From: Pseudomonas sp. DNDY-54
GTDB taxonomy: Bacteria; Pseudomonadota; Gammaproteobacteria; Pseudomonadales; Pseudomonadaceae
DNA: 64,000 nucleotides
NCBI RefSeq assembly: GCF_019880365.1
Contig: NZ_CP082271.1
Span: forward strand, 3,720,001 to 3,784,000
Direction: 5' to 3'
The notes under the pieces: generated by a model
The model's database searches: none
Seen by the model: the letters and a program-made list of their open reading frames with translations, nothing else
Told to the model about the DNA's origin: nothing
Position numbers and translations under genes: made by a program
Part shown: positions 17,510 to 26,184 of the stretch, piece after piece
Numbering within the stretch: the stretch's first letter is position 1
Layout of the letters: each line of letters opens with the position of its first letter

Positions 17510-19395
17510 GGCGACCGCCCCTCGGCCGTCAGCGGCGGCGCATATTCGGCCTTCAGCTCGCCTGCCTCGTTGAGTAACCAGGCATCCATGACCTGTTTAG
17601 CCACAGGCGCCGCCACACCGGATCCCGACTCGCCGTTTTCCACCATGACCGCCACTGCGATCTGAGGGTCATGCACCGGAGCAAAGGCGACAAACAAGGC
17701 GTGGTCGCGATGCCGTTCCGCAAGCTTACCGCTGTCGTACTTTTCGCCCTGCTTGATCGCCACGACCTGGGCGGTGCCGCTCTTGCCAGCGATGCGATAA
17801 CTGGCTGTATCGCCGACTCGCTTGGCCGTCCCTCGGGGACTGTGCAGAACCTTTTCCATGCCGCTGATCGCCGTATCCCAGTAACGCGGATTACGCAGCT
17901 GGATATCGGGCATCGGCTCCGGGTCGACCGGGGACGCATCGTCGATGCTTTTTGCCAGATGCGGCCGAATCCACTTGCCATGGGTCGCCATCAGCGCCGT
18001 CGCCTGAGCCAGCTGCAGCGGTGTGGTCTGCATGTAGCCCTGACCGATCCCGAGGATCACCGTCTCTCCCGGATACCATGGTTGCCGGTAGCGGGCCCGC
18101 TTCCAATCGCGAGACGGCATCAGGCCGGCGGTTTCTTCGAACATGTCCAGCGCCACGCGCTGGCCAATGCCGAAGCGGGTCATGTACTCGTGCATTCGGT
18201 CGATGCCCATCTTGTGGGCCAGATCGTAAAAATACGTGTCGTTGGACCGGAGTATTGCGGTTTCCAGGTCCACCCACCCATCGCCGCCCCGGTTCCAGTT
18301 GCGGTACTTGTGCTTCACATTGGGGAGCTGGAAGAAGCCCGGGTCGAATACCTTGCTGTCTTCGGTGACAACCCCAGTGTCGAGACCGGCCACCGCCATC
18401 ATCGGCTTGATCGTCGATCCCGGCGGGTACAATCCGCGCAACACGCGGTTGAACAGCGGCTGGTCGATCGAATCCCGCAGCTCGCCGTAGGCCTTGAAGC
18501 TGATGCCGGTGACGAACAGATTAGGATCGAAACTGGGCTGACTGACCATTGCCAGCACTTCGCCAGTTGAGGGTTGCAAGGCGACGATGGCGCCTCGGCG
18601 CCCCGCCAGCGCAGCTTCCGCGGCTTCCTGCAGATCGAGATCGAGCGTCAGGGTAATGTCCTTGCCCGGAATGGGATCGGTGCGCTTGAGTACCCTCAAT
18701 ACCCGACCGCGGGCGTTGGTTTCGACTTCCTCGTAGCCGACCTGGCCGTGCAAGGCGTCTTCGTAAAAACGCTCGATGCCTGTTTTGCCGATATGGTGCG
18801 TACCGCTGTAATTGACCGGATCAAGCTGCTTGACCTCTGCCTCGTTGATGCGCCCGACGTAACCAACCGAGTGCGCAAAATGTTCGCCCTGCGGATAATG
18901 GCGGACCAGTTGAGCTGCTACCTCGACGCCCGGCAGGCGGAACTGATCCACCGCGATGCGGGCGATTTGCTCTTCCGACAGCTCATACATGATCGGCACC
19001 GGCTCGAATGGCCGCCGCCCCTGCAGCACGCGTTTCTCGAATAGCTCGCGCTCTTCGGCGGAAAGCTCCAACACCTCGACGACAGTATCCAACGTGGTGC
19101 GCCAGTCCTCCGCACGCTCGCGGGTGACCGTTAGGCTGAAGCTAGGCCGGTTGTCGGCAATGATCTTGCCGGTCCGATCAAAAATCAGGCCTCGATTAGG
19201 CGGAATGGGCTGGACATGGACCCGATTGTTTTCCGACAGCGTGGAATGATGCTGGTATTGCACGACCTGCAAGTAATAAAGCCGCGCAATCAGCACGCCG
19301 ATCAGCAGCAATACGATAGCTGCGCCCACAAGCACACGCTGACGCACCAGGCGGGCGTCTTTTTCATGGTCCTTGAGGGGAATCGGCTGAGACAT
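17506..19395 (-). CDS. mrdA: penicillin-binding protein 2
   Basis: A 629-residue class B transpeptidase that crosslinks peptidoglycan in the elongasome. It has a single N-terminal membrane anchor (about residues 20-43), a dimerisation domain and the transpeptidase domain. Active-site motifs are PPGSTIKPM (Ser327, Lys330), LRSNDTYFY for SxN and AGKSGTAQ for KSG. Length is normal. It lies 17 bases or so downstream of the rlmH end and overlaps rodA. Also called pbpA in Pseudomonas. Confidence 0.96.
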   Translation of the reverse strand: MSQPIPLKDHEKDARLVRQRVLVGAAIVLLLIGVLIARLYYLQVVQYQHHSTLSENNRVHVQPIPPNRGLIFDRTGKIIADNRPSFSLTVTRERAEDWRTTLDTVVEVLELSAEERELFEKRVLQGRRPFEPVPIMYELSEEQIARIAVDQFRLPGVEVAAQLVRHYPQGEHFAHSVGYVGRINEAEVKQLDPVNYSGTHHIGKTGIERFYEDALHGQVGYEEVETNARGRVLRVLKRTDPIPGKDITLTLDLDLQEAAEAALAGRRGAIVALQPSTGEVLAMVSQPSFDPNLFVTGISFKAYGELRDSIDQPLFNRVLRGLYPPGSTIKPMMAVAGLDTGVVTEDSKVFDPGFFQLPNVKHKYRNWNRGGDGWVDLETAILRSNDTYFYDLAHKMGIDRMHEYMTRFGIGQRVALDMFEETAGLMPSRDWKRARYRQPWYPGETVILGIGQGYMQTTPLQLAQATALMATHGKWIRPHLAKSIDDASPVDPEPMPDIQLRNPRYWDTAISGMEKVLHSPRGTAKRVGDTASYRIAGKSGTAQVVAIKQGEKYDSGKLAERHRDHALFVAFAPVHDPQIAVAVMVENGESGSGVAAPVAKQVMDAWLLNEAGELKAEYAPPLTAEGRSP

Positions 19396-19412
19396 CTTGA
19401 GCTTTGGCTGTA

Positions 19413-19880
19413 CTACTTGTGGTAAGGGTGACCCGACAGCAACGTCCAGGCGCGATAGATCTGCTCGCCGATAAGAATGCGCACCAGCGGATGTGGCAAG
19501 GTCAGCGGCGACAGCGACCAGCGTTGCTCACTGCGCGCACAAACCTCAGGTGCCAACCCCTCCGGCCCGCCAACCATCAGGTTGACGTTGCGCGCATCCA
19601 GCCGCCAACGCTCCAACTCGGACGCCAACTGCTCGGTGCTCCAGGGCTTGCCGGTCACTTCCAGGGTCACGATTCGCTCGCCCGGCTGGACCTTCGCCAG
19701 CATGGCCTCGCCCTCCTGACGAATCAACCGCGCCACGTCGGCATTCTTGCCGCGCGTGTTAAGCGATATTTCATGCAGGTCCAGCGGCAACTCGGATGGC
19801 AGACGCTTGGCGTATTCCTGCCAACCGTCCTCGACCCAACGCGGCATCTTCGAGCCCACCGCAATCAGCTTGATCCGCAC
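19413..19880 (-). CDS. rlmH: 23S rRNA pseudouridine-1915 N3-methyltransferase RlmH
   Basis: A 155-residue SPOUT methyltransferase, exactly the usual RlmH length when started at GTG 19880 (VRIKLIAVGSKMPRW). The knot region includes LMVGGPEGLAPEV, and the C-terminal signature LTLPHPLVRILIGEQIYRAW ends in GHPYHK. It modifies 23S rRNA on the assembled 70S ribosome. It starts seven bases after the rsfS stop, so the two ribosome-related genes are likely coupled. Confidence 0.95.
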   Translation of the reverse strand: MRIKLIAVGSKMPRWVEDGWQEYAKRLPSELPLDLHEISLNTRGKNADVARLIRQEGEAMLAKVQPGERIVTLEVTGKPWSTEQLASELERWRLDARNVNLMVGGPEGLAPEVCARSEQRWSLSPLTLPHPLVRILIGEQIYRAWTLLSGHPYHK

Positions 19881-19887
19881 GAATCGG

Positions 19888-20247
19888 TTATTCCTGTTCG
19901 CCCGCGTGCTGCGCGCGGCTCTGCTCGGCGCCTTGCCAGAGGCGCTCGAGATCATAGAACTGGCGAGTAGGCACCTGCATCACATGCACCACCACATCGC
20001 CCAGGTCGAGCAGAGCCCACTCACCGCCGTCCAGCCCTTCGCTACCCAGAGGGCGCACGCCCTGCTCCTTGACCTTTTCAAGCACGTTCTCGGCCAGAGA
20101 TTTTACGTGGCGGCTGGAGGTGCCGCTGGCGATCACCATGAAGTCGGTGACGCTGGTTTTGCCGCGGACATCAATGGTGGTGATGTCGGTGCCTTTCAGA
20201 TCTTCCAGGGCGCTAACGGCCAGCTGGGCCAAAGAATCATTTTGCAT
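19888..20247 (-). CDS. rsfS: ribosomal silencing factor RsfS
   Basis: A 119-residue protein that binds uL14 on the large subunit and blocks subunit joining under poor growth conditions. Conserved segments are DITTIDVRGKTSVTDFMVIASG and the later GLDGGEWALLDLGDVVVHVM. ATG 20247 is preferred; an in-frame TTG at 20259 would add four residues. It lies between nadD and rlmH, the standard nadD-rsfS-rlmH order. Confidence 0.94.
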   Translation of the reverse strand: MQNDSLAQLAVSALEDLKGTDITTIDVRGKTSVTDFMVIASGTSSRHVKSLAENVLEKVKEQGVRPLGSEGLDGGEWALLDLGDVVVHVMQVPTRQFYDLERLWQGAEQSRAQHAGEQE

Positions 20248-20261
20248 AGTGTGAAACAACC

Positions 20262-20921
20262 TCAGTTCGACGCCCGGTACAGTCCGTGCGCGTTGATATA
20301 AGCCAGTACGGCGTCGGGTACGAGAAAACGCACCGACCGGCCGCTGGCCAGAAATTGACGAATTCGTGTTGCCGAAACCCCGAGAGGTGCCTGCCAGACG
20401 AAGGCGATCTGCCCCCCGCCGCCCGCAAGCGTCAGCGGGTCACTCACGCTACGTGCAGCCAAGAGATCGCGCAGCGCTTCCGGCGCCTCGCTGTCGGCGT
20501 CCGGACGCTGCATGACCAGAATGTGGCAATGATCGAGCAGCTCATCCCAGCGATGCCAGCTGGGAAGCCCGCAGAACGCATCCCACCCGACGATGAGAAA
20601 GACCTGATCGTCATCGTCCAGCTCGGCACGCAGAGACTCCAGCGTGTCGAGCGTGTAGGACGGTTTATCGCGTTCCAGCTCCCGTGCGTCGACTGCCAGC
20701 AAGGGCAGCTCCTGCACAGCCAGCCGAACCATGCTCAACCGGTCCTGAGCTGAGCTATTAGGCGTCTCACGGTGCGGGGGCCTGTAATTTGGGACCAGAC
20801 GAACCTCGTCAAGCCCAACTATTTCGGCCACCTCCAGAGCCCCACGCAAGTGCCCGATATGCACAGGATCAAAGGTGCCACCGAGAAGGCCAATGCGCCG
20901 GGGAGTGCCAGTCGCCCTCAT
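20262..20921 (-). CDS. nadD: nicotinate-nucleotide adenylyltransferase
   Basis: A 219-residue enzyme that adenylates nicotinate mononucleotide in NAD synthesis. The nucleotidyltransferase signature GGTFDPVHIGHLRGA lies near the N-terminus, with the second motif VSATRIRQFLASG near the C-terminus. The ATG at 20921 overlaps the proA stop as TGATG; an in-frame TTG at 20924 adds one residue. It sits in a proA-nadD-rsfS-rlmH series. Confidence 0.95.
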   Translation of the reverse strand: MRATGTPRRIGLLGGTFDPVHIGHLRGALEVAEIVGLDEVRLVPNYRPPHRETPNSSAQDRLSMVRLAVQELPLLAVDARELERDKPSYTLDTLESLRAELDDDDQVFLIVGWDAFCGLPSWHRWDELLDHCHILVMQRPDADSEAPEALRDLLAARSVSDPLTLAGGGGQIAFVWQAPLGVSATRIRQFLASGRSVRFLVPDAVLAYINAHGLYRASN

Positions 20922-22186
20922 CAAGTACGCACGTGGCCGTCGCCGAATACCACGTACTTCTCGCTGGTCAGGCCTTCAAGGCCGACCGGGCCGCGTGCGT
21001 GCAGCTTATCGGTAGAAATGCCGATCTCTGCCCCTAACCCGTACTCGAAGCCATCAGCAAAGCGAGTCGAGGCATTGATCATTACTGACGCCGAGTCGAC
21101 TTCAGTAATGAAGCGGCGGGCATCGGTAAAGTTCTCGGTGACGATCGCATCGGTGTGCTGCGATCCGTAGCGGTTGATGTGTTCGATGGCATCAGCAAGG
21201 GAATCGACGATACGGATCGATAGAATCGGCGCATTGTACTCCGTCGACCAATCTTCCTCGGCGGCAGCCAGAACATCTGTCCCCAGCAGTTCGCATGTTC
21301 GCGGACAGCCGCGCAGCTCGACGCCCTTCTCGCGATAGATGGCGATCAAGGGCGGCAGAACGCGCGGCGCGATGCCCGCATGAACCAGTAGCGTTTCCAT
21401 GGTGTTGCAAGGGGCATACCGCTGTGTCTTGGCGTTGTCGGCAATGCGAATGGCTTTGTCGAGGTCAGCCGCCTGGTCGATGAACACATGGCAAATGCCA
21501 TCCAGATGCTTGATCACCGGAACCTTCGCATCACGACTGATGCGTTCGATCAGGCCCTTGCCGCCACGCGGAACGATGACGTCGACGAACTCGGGCATGG
21601 TGATCAGCGCGCCGACCGCAGCGCGATCAGTGGTCTCGACGACCTGTACGGCCGCCGATGGCAGGTCGGCCTCGGCCAGCCCAAGCTGGATGCAGCGCGC
21701 AATCGCCTGATTCGAGTGGATGGCTTCGGACCCGCCGCGCAGGATGGTGGCATTGCCGGACTTCAAACAAAGGCTGGCCGCATCGATGGTCACGTTCGGG
21801 CGCGATTCGTAAATGATGCCGACTACTCCCAGCGGGACACGCATCTTGCCGACCTGAATGCCCGAAGGCAGGTAGCGCATGTCACGGATCTCACCAATGG
21901 GATCGGGCAGGCTGGCAACCTGACGCAGGCCCTCGATCATGTCGTCGATACGCGCCGGTGTCAGGGCCAGACGATCGAGCATGGCGTCGTCCAGTCCGTT
22001 AGCGCGCCCGGCCGCCAGATCCTTCTGATTGGCATTGACCAGTTCCTCGCGCGCCGCGTCGAGCGCAGCGGCAGCGGCATGCAACGCGCGGTTCTTCTGT
22101 GCCGTAGTGGCACGCGCAAGCACGCGCGACGCCTCGCGCGCGGCGCGACCGAGGCGGGTCATGTAATCGAGTACGGACTCGGTCAT
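20921..22186 (-). CDS. proA: gamma-glutamyl phosphate reductase
   Basis: A 421-residue NADPH-dependent enzyme of proline synthesis that reduces gamma-glutamyl phosphate to the semialdehyde. It has the aldehyde-dehydrogenase fold; the catalytic cysteine is Cys260 in RYAPCNTMETLL. Other conserved stretches are VPLGVVGIIYESRPNVT and CLKSGNATILRGGSEA. It is the first gene of the long minus-strand cluster; its promoter should lie in the 257-base gap shared with the divergent dedA-PAP2 gene. Confidence 0.97.
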   Translation of the reverse strand: MTESVLDYMTRLGRAAREASRVLARATTAQKNRALHAAAAALDAAREELVNANQKDLAAGRANGLDDAMLDRLALTPARIDDMIEGLRQVASLPDPIGEIRDMRYLPSGIQVGKMRVPLGVVGIIYESRPNVTIDAASLCLKSGNATILRGGSEAIHSNQAIARCIQLGLAEADLPSAAVQVVETTDRAAVGALITMPEFVDVIVPRGGKGLIERISRDAKVPVIKHLDGICHVFIDQAADLDKAIRIADNAKTQRYAPCNTMETLLVHAGIAPRVLPPLIAIYREKGVELRGCPRTCELLGTDVLAAAEEDWSTEYNAPILSIRIVDSLADAIEHINRYGSQHTDAIVTENFTDARRFITEVDSASVMINASTRFADGFEYGLGAEIGISTDKLHARGPVGLEGLTSEKYVVFGDGHVRT

Positions 22187-22443
22187 GGTCTAGCTGGCCT
22201 GACTGGAGGGAAAGCGGCTGATTATAGCCACCCACGCGCCTGACGCACAGCCGCGCCCGGCGAATGGCTGTAAAGCGCCAGACCTTGAGCCAACCGTCTC
22301 ACCCAGCCGAGCGGCTACATGCGCCTACGGGCCGGACTGAAGCCGCCTCCCGCCCTCAGCTGCATTGGCTCTATCATGGCAGGCGTTTTGAAACCGAGAC
22401 GCGACTGCCGGGTCGAAATCGTCTCAGATTCAAGGATTACCCC

Positions 22444-23763
22444 ATGCCCGAATGGCTTACCGCACTCACCAGCTGGCTCGCCGAGAACCCTCAGTGGCTG
22501 GGCCTGAGCCTATTCCTAGTGGCCTGCCTGGAATGTCTGGCCGTGGTCGGGCTACTGATGCCTGGCACGGTCCTGGTATTCGCCATTGCGGTACTTGCCG
22601 GCACCGGAGTGCTGAGCCTCGGCGAGACATTGTTGCTGGGGTACGCCGGCGGCTTGCTAGGCGATTTGCTTTCGTATGGGCTGGGGCGCCGCTACCACCA
22701 GAACATTCGCAGCCTGCGAGGGCTGCGCAACCATCCAGAGTGGCTGACCCGGGCAGAGCTGTACGTCGAGCGCTACGGCATCGCCAGTCTCCTCGTCGGT
22801 CGTTTCATCGGCCCGCTGCGGCCCATGTTGCCACTCACGGCCGGAATGCTGGACATGCCGTTCGGGCGTTTCCTGCTGGTGAGCCTGGTCGCCGCGGCAG
22901 GCTGGTCGATGGCCTACCTGCTCCCCGGTTGGACCGCTGGCGCGGCCGTACGGCTACCGCTACCCGATGGGTTCTGGGGCGAAGCGGGTGTTGTGATCGG
23001 CGTGCTGCTACTGCTCATCGGCGGCATCGTGCACAGCAGCCTGCATCAGCTGCGCTGGGTCACGCCGTTCGCGGCCGGCCTCAGCGCCGCCATCCTGATC
23101 GGCCTGTTCATCGGCTGGCCGTATTTGGTGGAGTTCGACGAAGGCCTGATGACGGTTATCCAGGGAGAGCGAAGCCCGATCTTCGACCGCTTCATGGTCG
23201 TCGTCACGCGCGCTGGGGATTTCCATACGCAACTATGGGCGGCCGTTTTGTTGAGCCTGCTGCTGATCGGCATGAAGCAGGTTCGCGCGGCGGTGTTCGC
23301 CATTCTCACGCTGCTCGGAACGGCAATGGCGAACGGTGCGCTTAAAGAGACGTTTGGGCGCATCCGTCCGGAGGTTCTTCTAGAACCCCTGGACACCTTC
23401 AGCTTCCCAAGCGGCCATAGCTCGGCGGCGTTCGCATTTTTTCTGACCCTCGGCGTACTCGCTGGGCGCGGTCAACCGCCACGCTTGCGGCTGGCCTGGG
23501 TCCTGCTCGCCGGGTTGCCAGCCACCGCCATTGCGCTGTCGCGGGTTTACCTGGGGGTGCATTGGCCGACCGACGTAATCGCCGGCGCCGTGCTGGCTGC
23601 GACCGTTTGCGCCGCCAGCCTGACCCTTGTGCAATGGCGCGCCCCGATGGATGCACTGTCTCCGAAAGTTTGGTGGCTGATTCTGCCTGCCACGCTGGGC
23701 CTGATAAGCGCGTTCGCACTATGGGCATTGCCAGGCGCGATGCAGATGTACCGTTATCAATAA
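22444..23763 (+). CDS. DedA-family membrane protein fused to PAP2 phosphatase
   Basis: A 439-residue membrane protein with two parts. Residues 1-200 are a DedA (SNARE-associated) domain with the signature VGRFIGPLRPMLPLTAG. Residues 215-430 are a PAP2 phosphatase with all three motifs: KETFGRIRP (301-309), PSGH (322-325), and SRVYLGVHWPTD (Ser366, Arg367, His373, Asp377). DedA proteins help recycle undecaprenyl or phospholipid carriers and PAP2 enzymes dephosphorylate such lipids, so the fusion fits a lipid-carrier recycling role, by inference. ATG 22444 gives the natural hydrophobic N-terminus; the upstream frame looks like leader. Confidence 0.88.
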   Translation: MPEWLTALTSWLAENPQWLGLSLFLVACLECLAVVGLLMPGTVLVFAIAVLAGTGVLSLGETLLLGYAGGLLGDLLSYGLGRRYHQNIRSLRGLRNHPEWLTRAELYVERYGIASLLVGRFIGPLRPMLPLTAGMLDMPFGRFLLVSLVAAAGWSMAYLLPGWTAGAAVRLPLPDGFWGEAGVVIGVLLLLIGGIVHSSLHQLRWVTPFAAGLSAAILIGLFIGWPYLVEFDEGLMTVIQGERSPIFDRFMVVVTRAGDFHTQLWAAVLLSLLLIGMKQVRAAVFAILTLLGTAMANGALKETFGRIRPEVLLEPLDTFSFPSGHSSAAFAFFLTLGVLAGRGQPPRLRLAWVLLAGLPATAIALSRVYLGVHWPTDVIAGAVLAATVCAASLTLVQWRAPMDALSPKVWWLILPATLGLISAFALWALPGAMQMYRYQ

Positions 23764-23789
23764 TTGGGCGCCCTGGGCGGGCGTGAGCG

Positions 23790-24380
23790 CTAGCTGACGG
23801 CGTCGCCCTGCAGTTGCTCAAGCCAGCGCTGAATGTGCTGAAGTTGCAGCTGCGGATCATCCAGCTGCAGCAGTTCGATCTTCTGCTCCGGCTGAAAGGG
23901 CAGCAGATAGGCGAGTTGGTGCGCCAGGGAACGCTGCCCCTGGGCTGTGCCGCCCATTCCAAGCGTTTCAACCAACGGATGTTGCCCCAGCGCCTCAAGC
24001 AGAATAACGAGGTCCGCGTGCTGGTCCTCAAGCGGCAGGTCCTCAACTTCGTTGCGCCAGTTGACGTCCGCCAGTGTCAGCTGATTGCGCTGTACCTCGG
24101 CCGACACGACATCGAAGCGACGCCCTCCTTCGACCCTAATCCCCAGCAGACCATTCGGCCGCTGTTGCCAGTCGCGAATCAGGGCCTCGCAACCGGTTGA
24201 CGCATATTCGCTCGCCGCCGGCCCCACCTCGCTGCCCTGGACAATGCGCACCACTCCAAAGCCATGCCCTGCTTTCAGGCAACTGCTGACCATGTCGAGA
24301 TAACGCACCTCGAAGATCTGAAGATCGAGGGTGCAGCCGGGGAACAACACCGTATCGAGCGGAAACAATGGCAACTTCAT
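23790..24380 (-). CDS. stand-alone LON substrate-binding-domain protein
   Basis: A 196-residue protein that consists essentially of the N-terminal substrate-binding (PUA-like) domain of Lon protease. It is recognised from LPLFPLDTVLFPGCTLDLQIFE and CLKAGHGFGVVRI. The ATPase and protease domains are absent, as is common for this family of unknown function. A good AGGAG ribosome site precedes ATG 24380. It starts 11 bases after the lrgB stop, so it is probably the third gene of an lrgA-lrgB operon. Confidence 0.85.
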   Translation of the reverse strand: MKLPLFPLDTVLFPGCTLDLQIFEVRYLDMVSSCLKAGHGFGVVRIVQGSEVGPAASEYASTGCEALIRDWQQRPNGLLGIRVEGGRRFDVVSAEVQRNQLTLADVNWRNEVEDLPLEDQHADLVILLEALGQHPLVETLGMGGTAQGQRSLAHQLAYLLPFQPEQKIELLQLDDPQLQLQHIQRWLEQLQGDAVS

Positions 24381-24391
24381 GCGGACTCCTT

Positions 24392-25111
24392 TCATGACAA
24401 CAGCAATACGGCCAGCGGGAGGAGCACCGCGGTCATGACGCCCATCAGGCTCATCGCCAGCGCCGCGAAGGCACCACATTCATCGCCTTCCTGCAGCGCC
24501 TGCGCGGTCCCGACCGCATGCGCGGTGAGCCCCAACGCCATGCCGCGGGCAGCAGGATGCTGAACGCCGAACCGGCGCAACAGTTCCGGACCAATGATCG
24601 CGCCGATGATGCCCGTGATCATGACGAACACGGCCGCCAGCGCCACCACGCCGCCAATCTGTTCCGCCATCAGCATGGCGATCGGCGACGTCACCGACTT
24701 GGGCGCCAGCGTCATGAGAATCATCTGGTCGGCGCCAAAGGCCCAGGCGAATCCCATCCCCAGCGCCGTTGCACCGGTACCGGCGACCAACAAAGTCAGC
24801 ATGATGGGCCCGAACAGTTCGCGGATGCGCCGGAGGTTGAGAAACAGCGGAACCGCCAGCGCCACCGTGGTCGGCCCGAGGAGTACGGTAAGCATCTGTG
24901 CGCTGTCGCGGTATTCGGCGTAGCTGATGCCACACAGCACAAGCGTACCGACTACGACTACCATCGACACCAGCACTGGCTGCAGGAACACCCAGCGGGT
25001 CTTCTCGTACGCGGCATACGCCAGCTGAAACGCCGCAAGGGTAATCGCAACGCCGAATAACGGATGATGGATCACCGCGTCCCAAGCCGCCTGCCATTGC
25101 ATTGCGGTCAT
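24392..25111 (-). CDS. lrgB: LrgB/CidB family inner-membrane protein
   Basis: A 239-residue polytopic membrane protein of the LrgB family, with six or seven hydrophobic spans and the conserved stretches LGPTTVALAVPLF, LAPKSVTSPIAMLMAEQIGG and HPAARGMALGLTAHAVGTA. LrgAB/CidAB pairs have been linked to holin-like control of autolysis and, in some species, to pyruvate or glycolate transport. Its ATG overlaps the lrgA stop (ATGA). Confidence 0.88.
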   Translation of the reverse strand: MTAMQWQAAWDAVIHHPLFGVAITLAAFQLAYAAYEKTRWVFLQPVLVSMVVVVGTLVLCGISYAEYRDSAQMLTVLLGPTTVALAVPLFLNLRRIRELFGPIMLTLLVAGTGATALGMGFAWAFGADQMILMTLAPKSVTSPIAMLMAEQIGGVVALAAVFVMITGIIGAIIGPELLRRFGVQHPAARGMALGLTAHAVGTAQALQEGDECGAFAALAMSLMGVMTAVLLPLAVLLLS

Positions 25112-25470
25112 GTGCGGCCCGCCTTGCGCTGCTGACGACGGATCAGCGTCTGCATCAACCAGCCGGTGAACACCAGCGAAACGACCAGCGAAAGCACCAG
25201 CACCCCAACGATTGCCCAGAAGTCATCGAGGATCGCTTCGGTGTAAGCCATTACCCCTACCGCGGGCGGCACCAGGAGCAAGGGCAGGTAACGCAGCAGA
25301 CTACTGGCGGCCACCTGAAGCGACTCGCTGGCGTGCCCTCTCAGCAGAAGCGCCACAAAGAGCAATAACAAGCCGATGATCGGCCCCGGCAACATCGGCA
25401 CTACCAATACATTGAGTGCGGTGCCAATGAGTTGAAACAGCACCAGCCAGGTCAAGCCGCGTAGCAGCAT
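25108..25470 (-). CDS. lrgA: LrgA/CidA family holin-like protein
   Basis: A 120-residue membrane protein with four hydrophobic spans and the CidA/LrgA hallmark PMLPGPIIGLLLLF. ATG 25470 is preceded by GGAGG at good spacing, so the upstream nine residues of the open frame are not used. It is the first gene of the lrgA-lrgB-LON unit and is divergent from the MaoC gene, with 182 bases between them. Confidence 0.87.
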   Translation of the reverse strand: MLLRGLTWLVLFQLIGTALNVLVVPMLPGPIIGLLLLFVALLLRGHASESLQVAASSLLRYLPLLLVPPAVGVMAYTEAILDDFWAIVGVLVLSLVVSLVFTGWLMQTLIRRQQRKAGRT

Positions 25471-25652
25471 GGAAGCCTCCAAAGCAAAGGGGCGCAATTA
25501 TAGGCGTCTCATCACGTTTGCACCTTCGGATGACGACATCCCGGCCTATGGCCCGCCATTCGCGCGAACCATGCTTGGTTGATTCGTCATCAGGTGCGTG
25601 CTGATCTAGCGTCCACCGCATACCCAATAGAACAACAAAGGCCGGAGGACAC

Positions 25653-26108
25653 ATGCCGCAAGTACCCGTAGCGGAACTCAAGGACTACATTGGCAAGGAG
25701 CTTGGCCGCTCCGAATGGTTCACCGTCGACCAGCAGCGCGTCGACCAATTCGCCGATTGCACAGGCGACCATCAATTCATTCACATCGATCCAGACAAGG
25801 CATCCCAGACGCCTTTTGGCGGGACCATCGCGCATGGCTTTCTGTCGCTGTCGCTACTGCCGATGCTGATGGACGAACTGATGATTCGCCCCGAAGGCAC
25901 GAAGATGGGCGTCAACTACGGCCTCGACAGCCTGCGTTTCCTCCAGCCGGTCAGGGTCGGCTCTCGGGTTCGCGTGGCAGCGACGCTGCTCGACGTTAAC
26001 GAGAAGAACCCGGGGCAATGGCTGCTCAAGTCGCGCGCCGTGATGGAAATTGAAGGGGTGGAAAAACCCGCTTTTATCGCTGAAACTCTCGCACTCTGCT
26101 TCGTCTGA
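25653..26108 (+). CDS. MaoC-family hot-dog dehydratase
   Basis: A 151-residue single hot-dog-fold protein with the hydratase motif FADCTGDHQFIHIDPDKA followed by PFGGTIAHGFLSLSLLPML, which holds the active-site Asp and His of the R-specific enoyl-CoA hydratase family. Such enzymes hydrate enoyl-CoA and can feed polyhydroxyalkanoate synthesis (PhaJ type); the exact substrate cannot be assigned. GGAGGA precedes the ATG. It is followed after 76 bases by the MORN-peptidase gene on the same strand. Confidence 0.88.
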   Translation: MPQVPVAELKDYIGKELGRSEWFTVDQQRVDQFADCTGDHQFIHIDPDKASQTPFGGTIAHGFLSLSLLPMLMDELMIRPEGTKMGVNYGLDSLRFLQPVRVGSRVRVAATLLDVNEKNPGQWLLKSRAVMEIEGVEKPAFIAETLALCFV

Positions 26109-26184
26109 TCAGCGTGGGGCGCCAGTTGCCGCGCCCCGCCGCGTTTACGGCATACTGCGGTCGTCGCCCTTTCTGGATAGCCGC

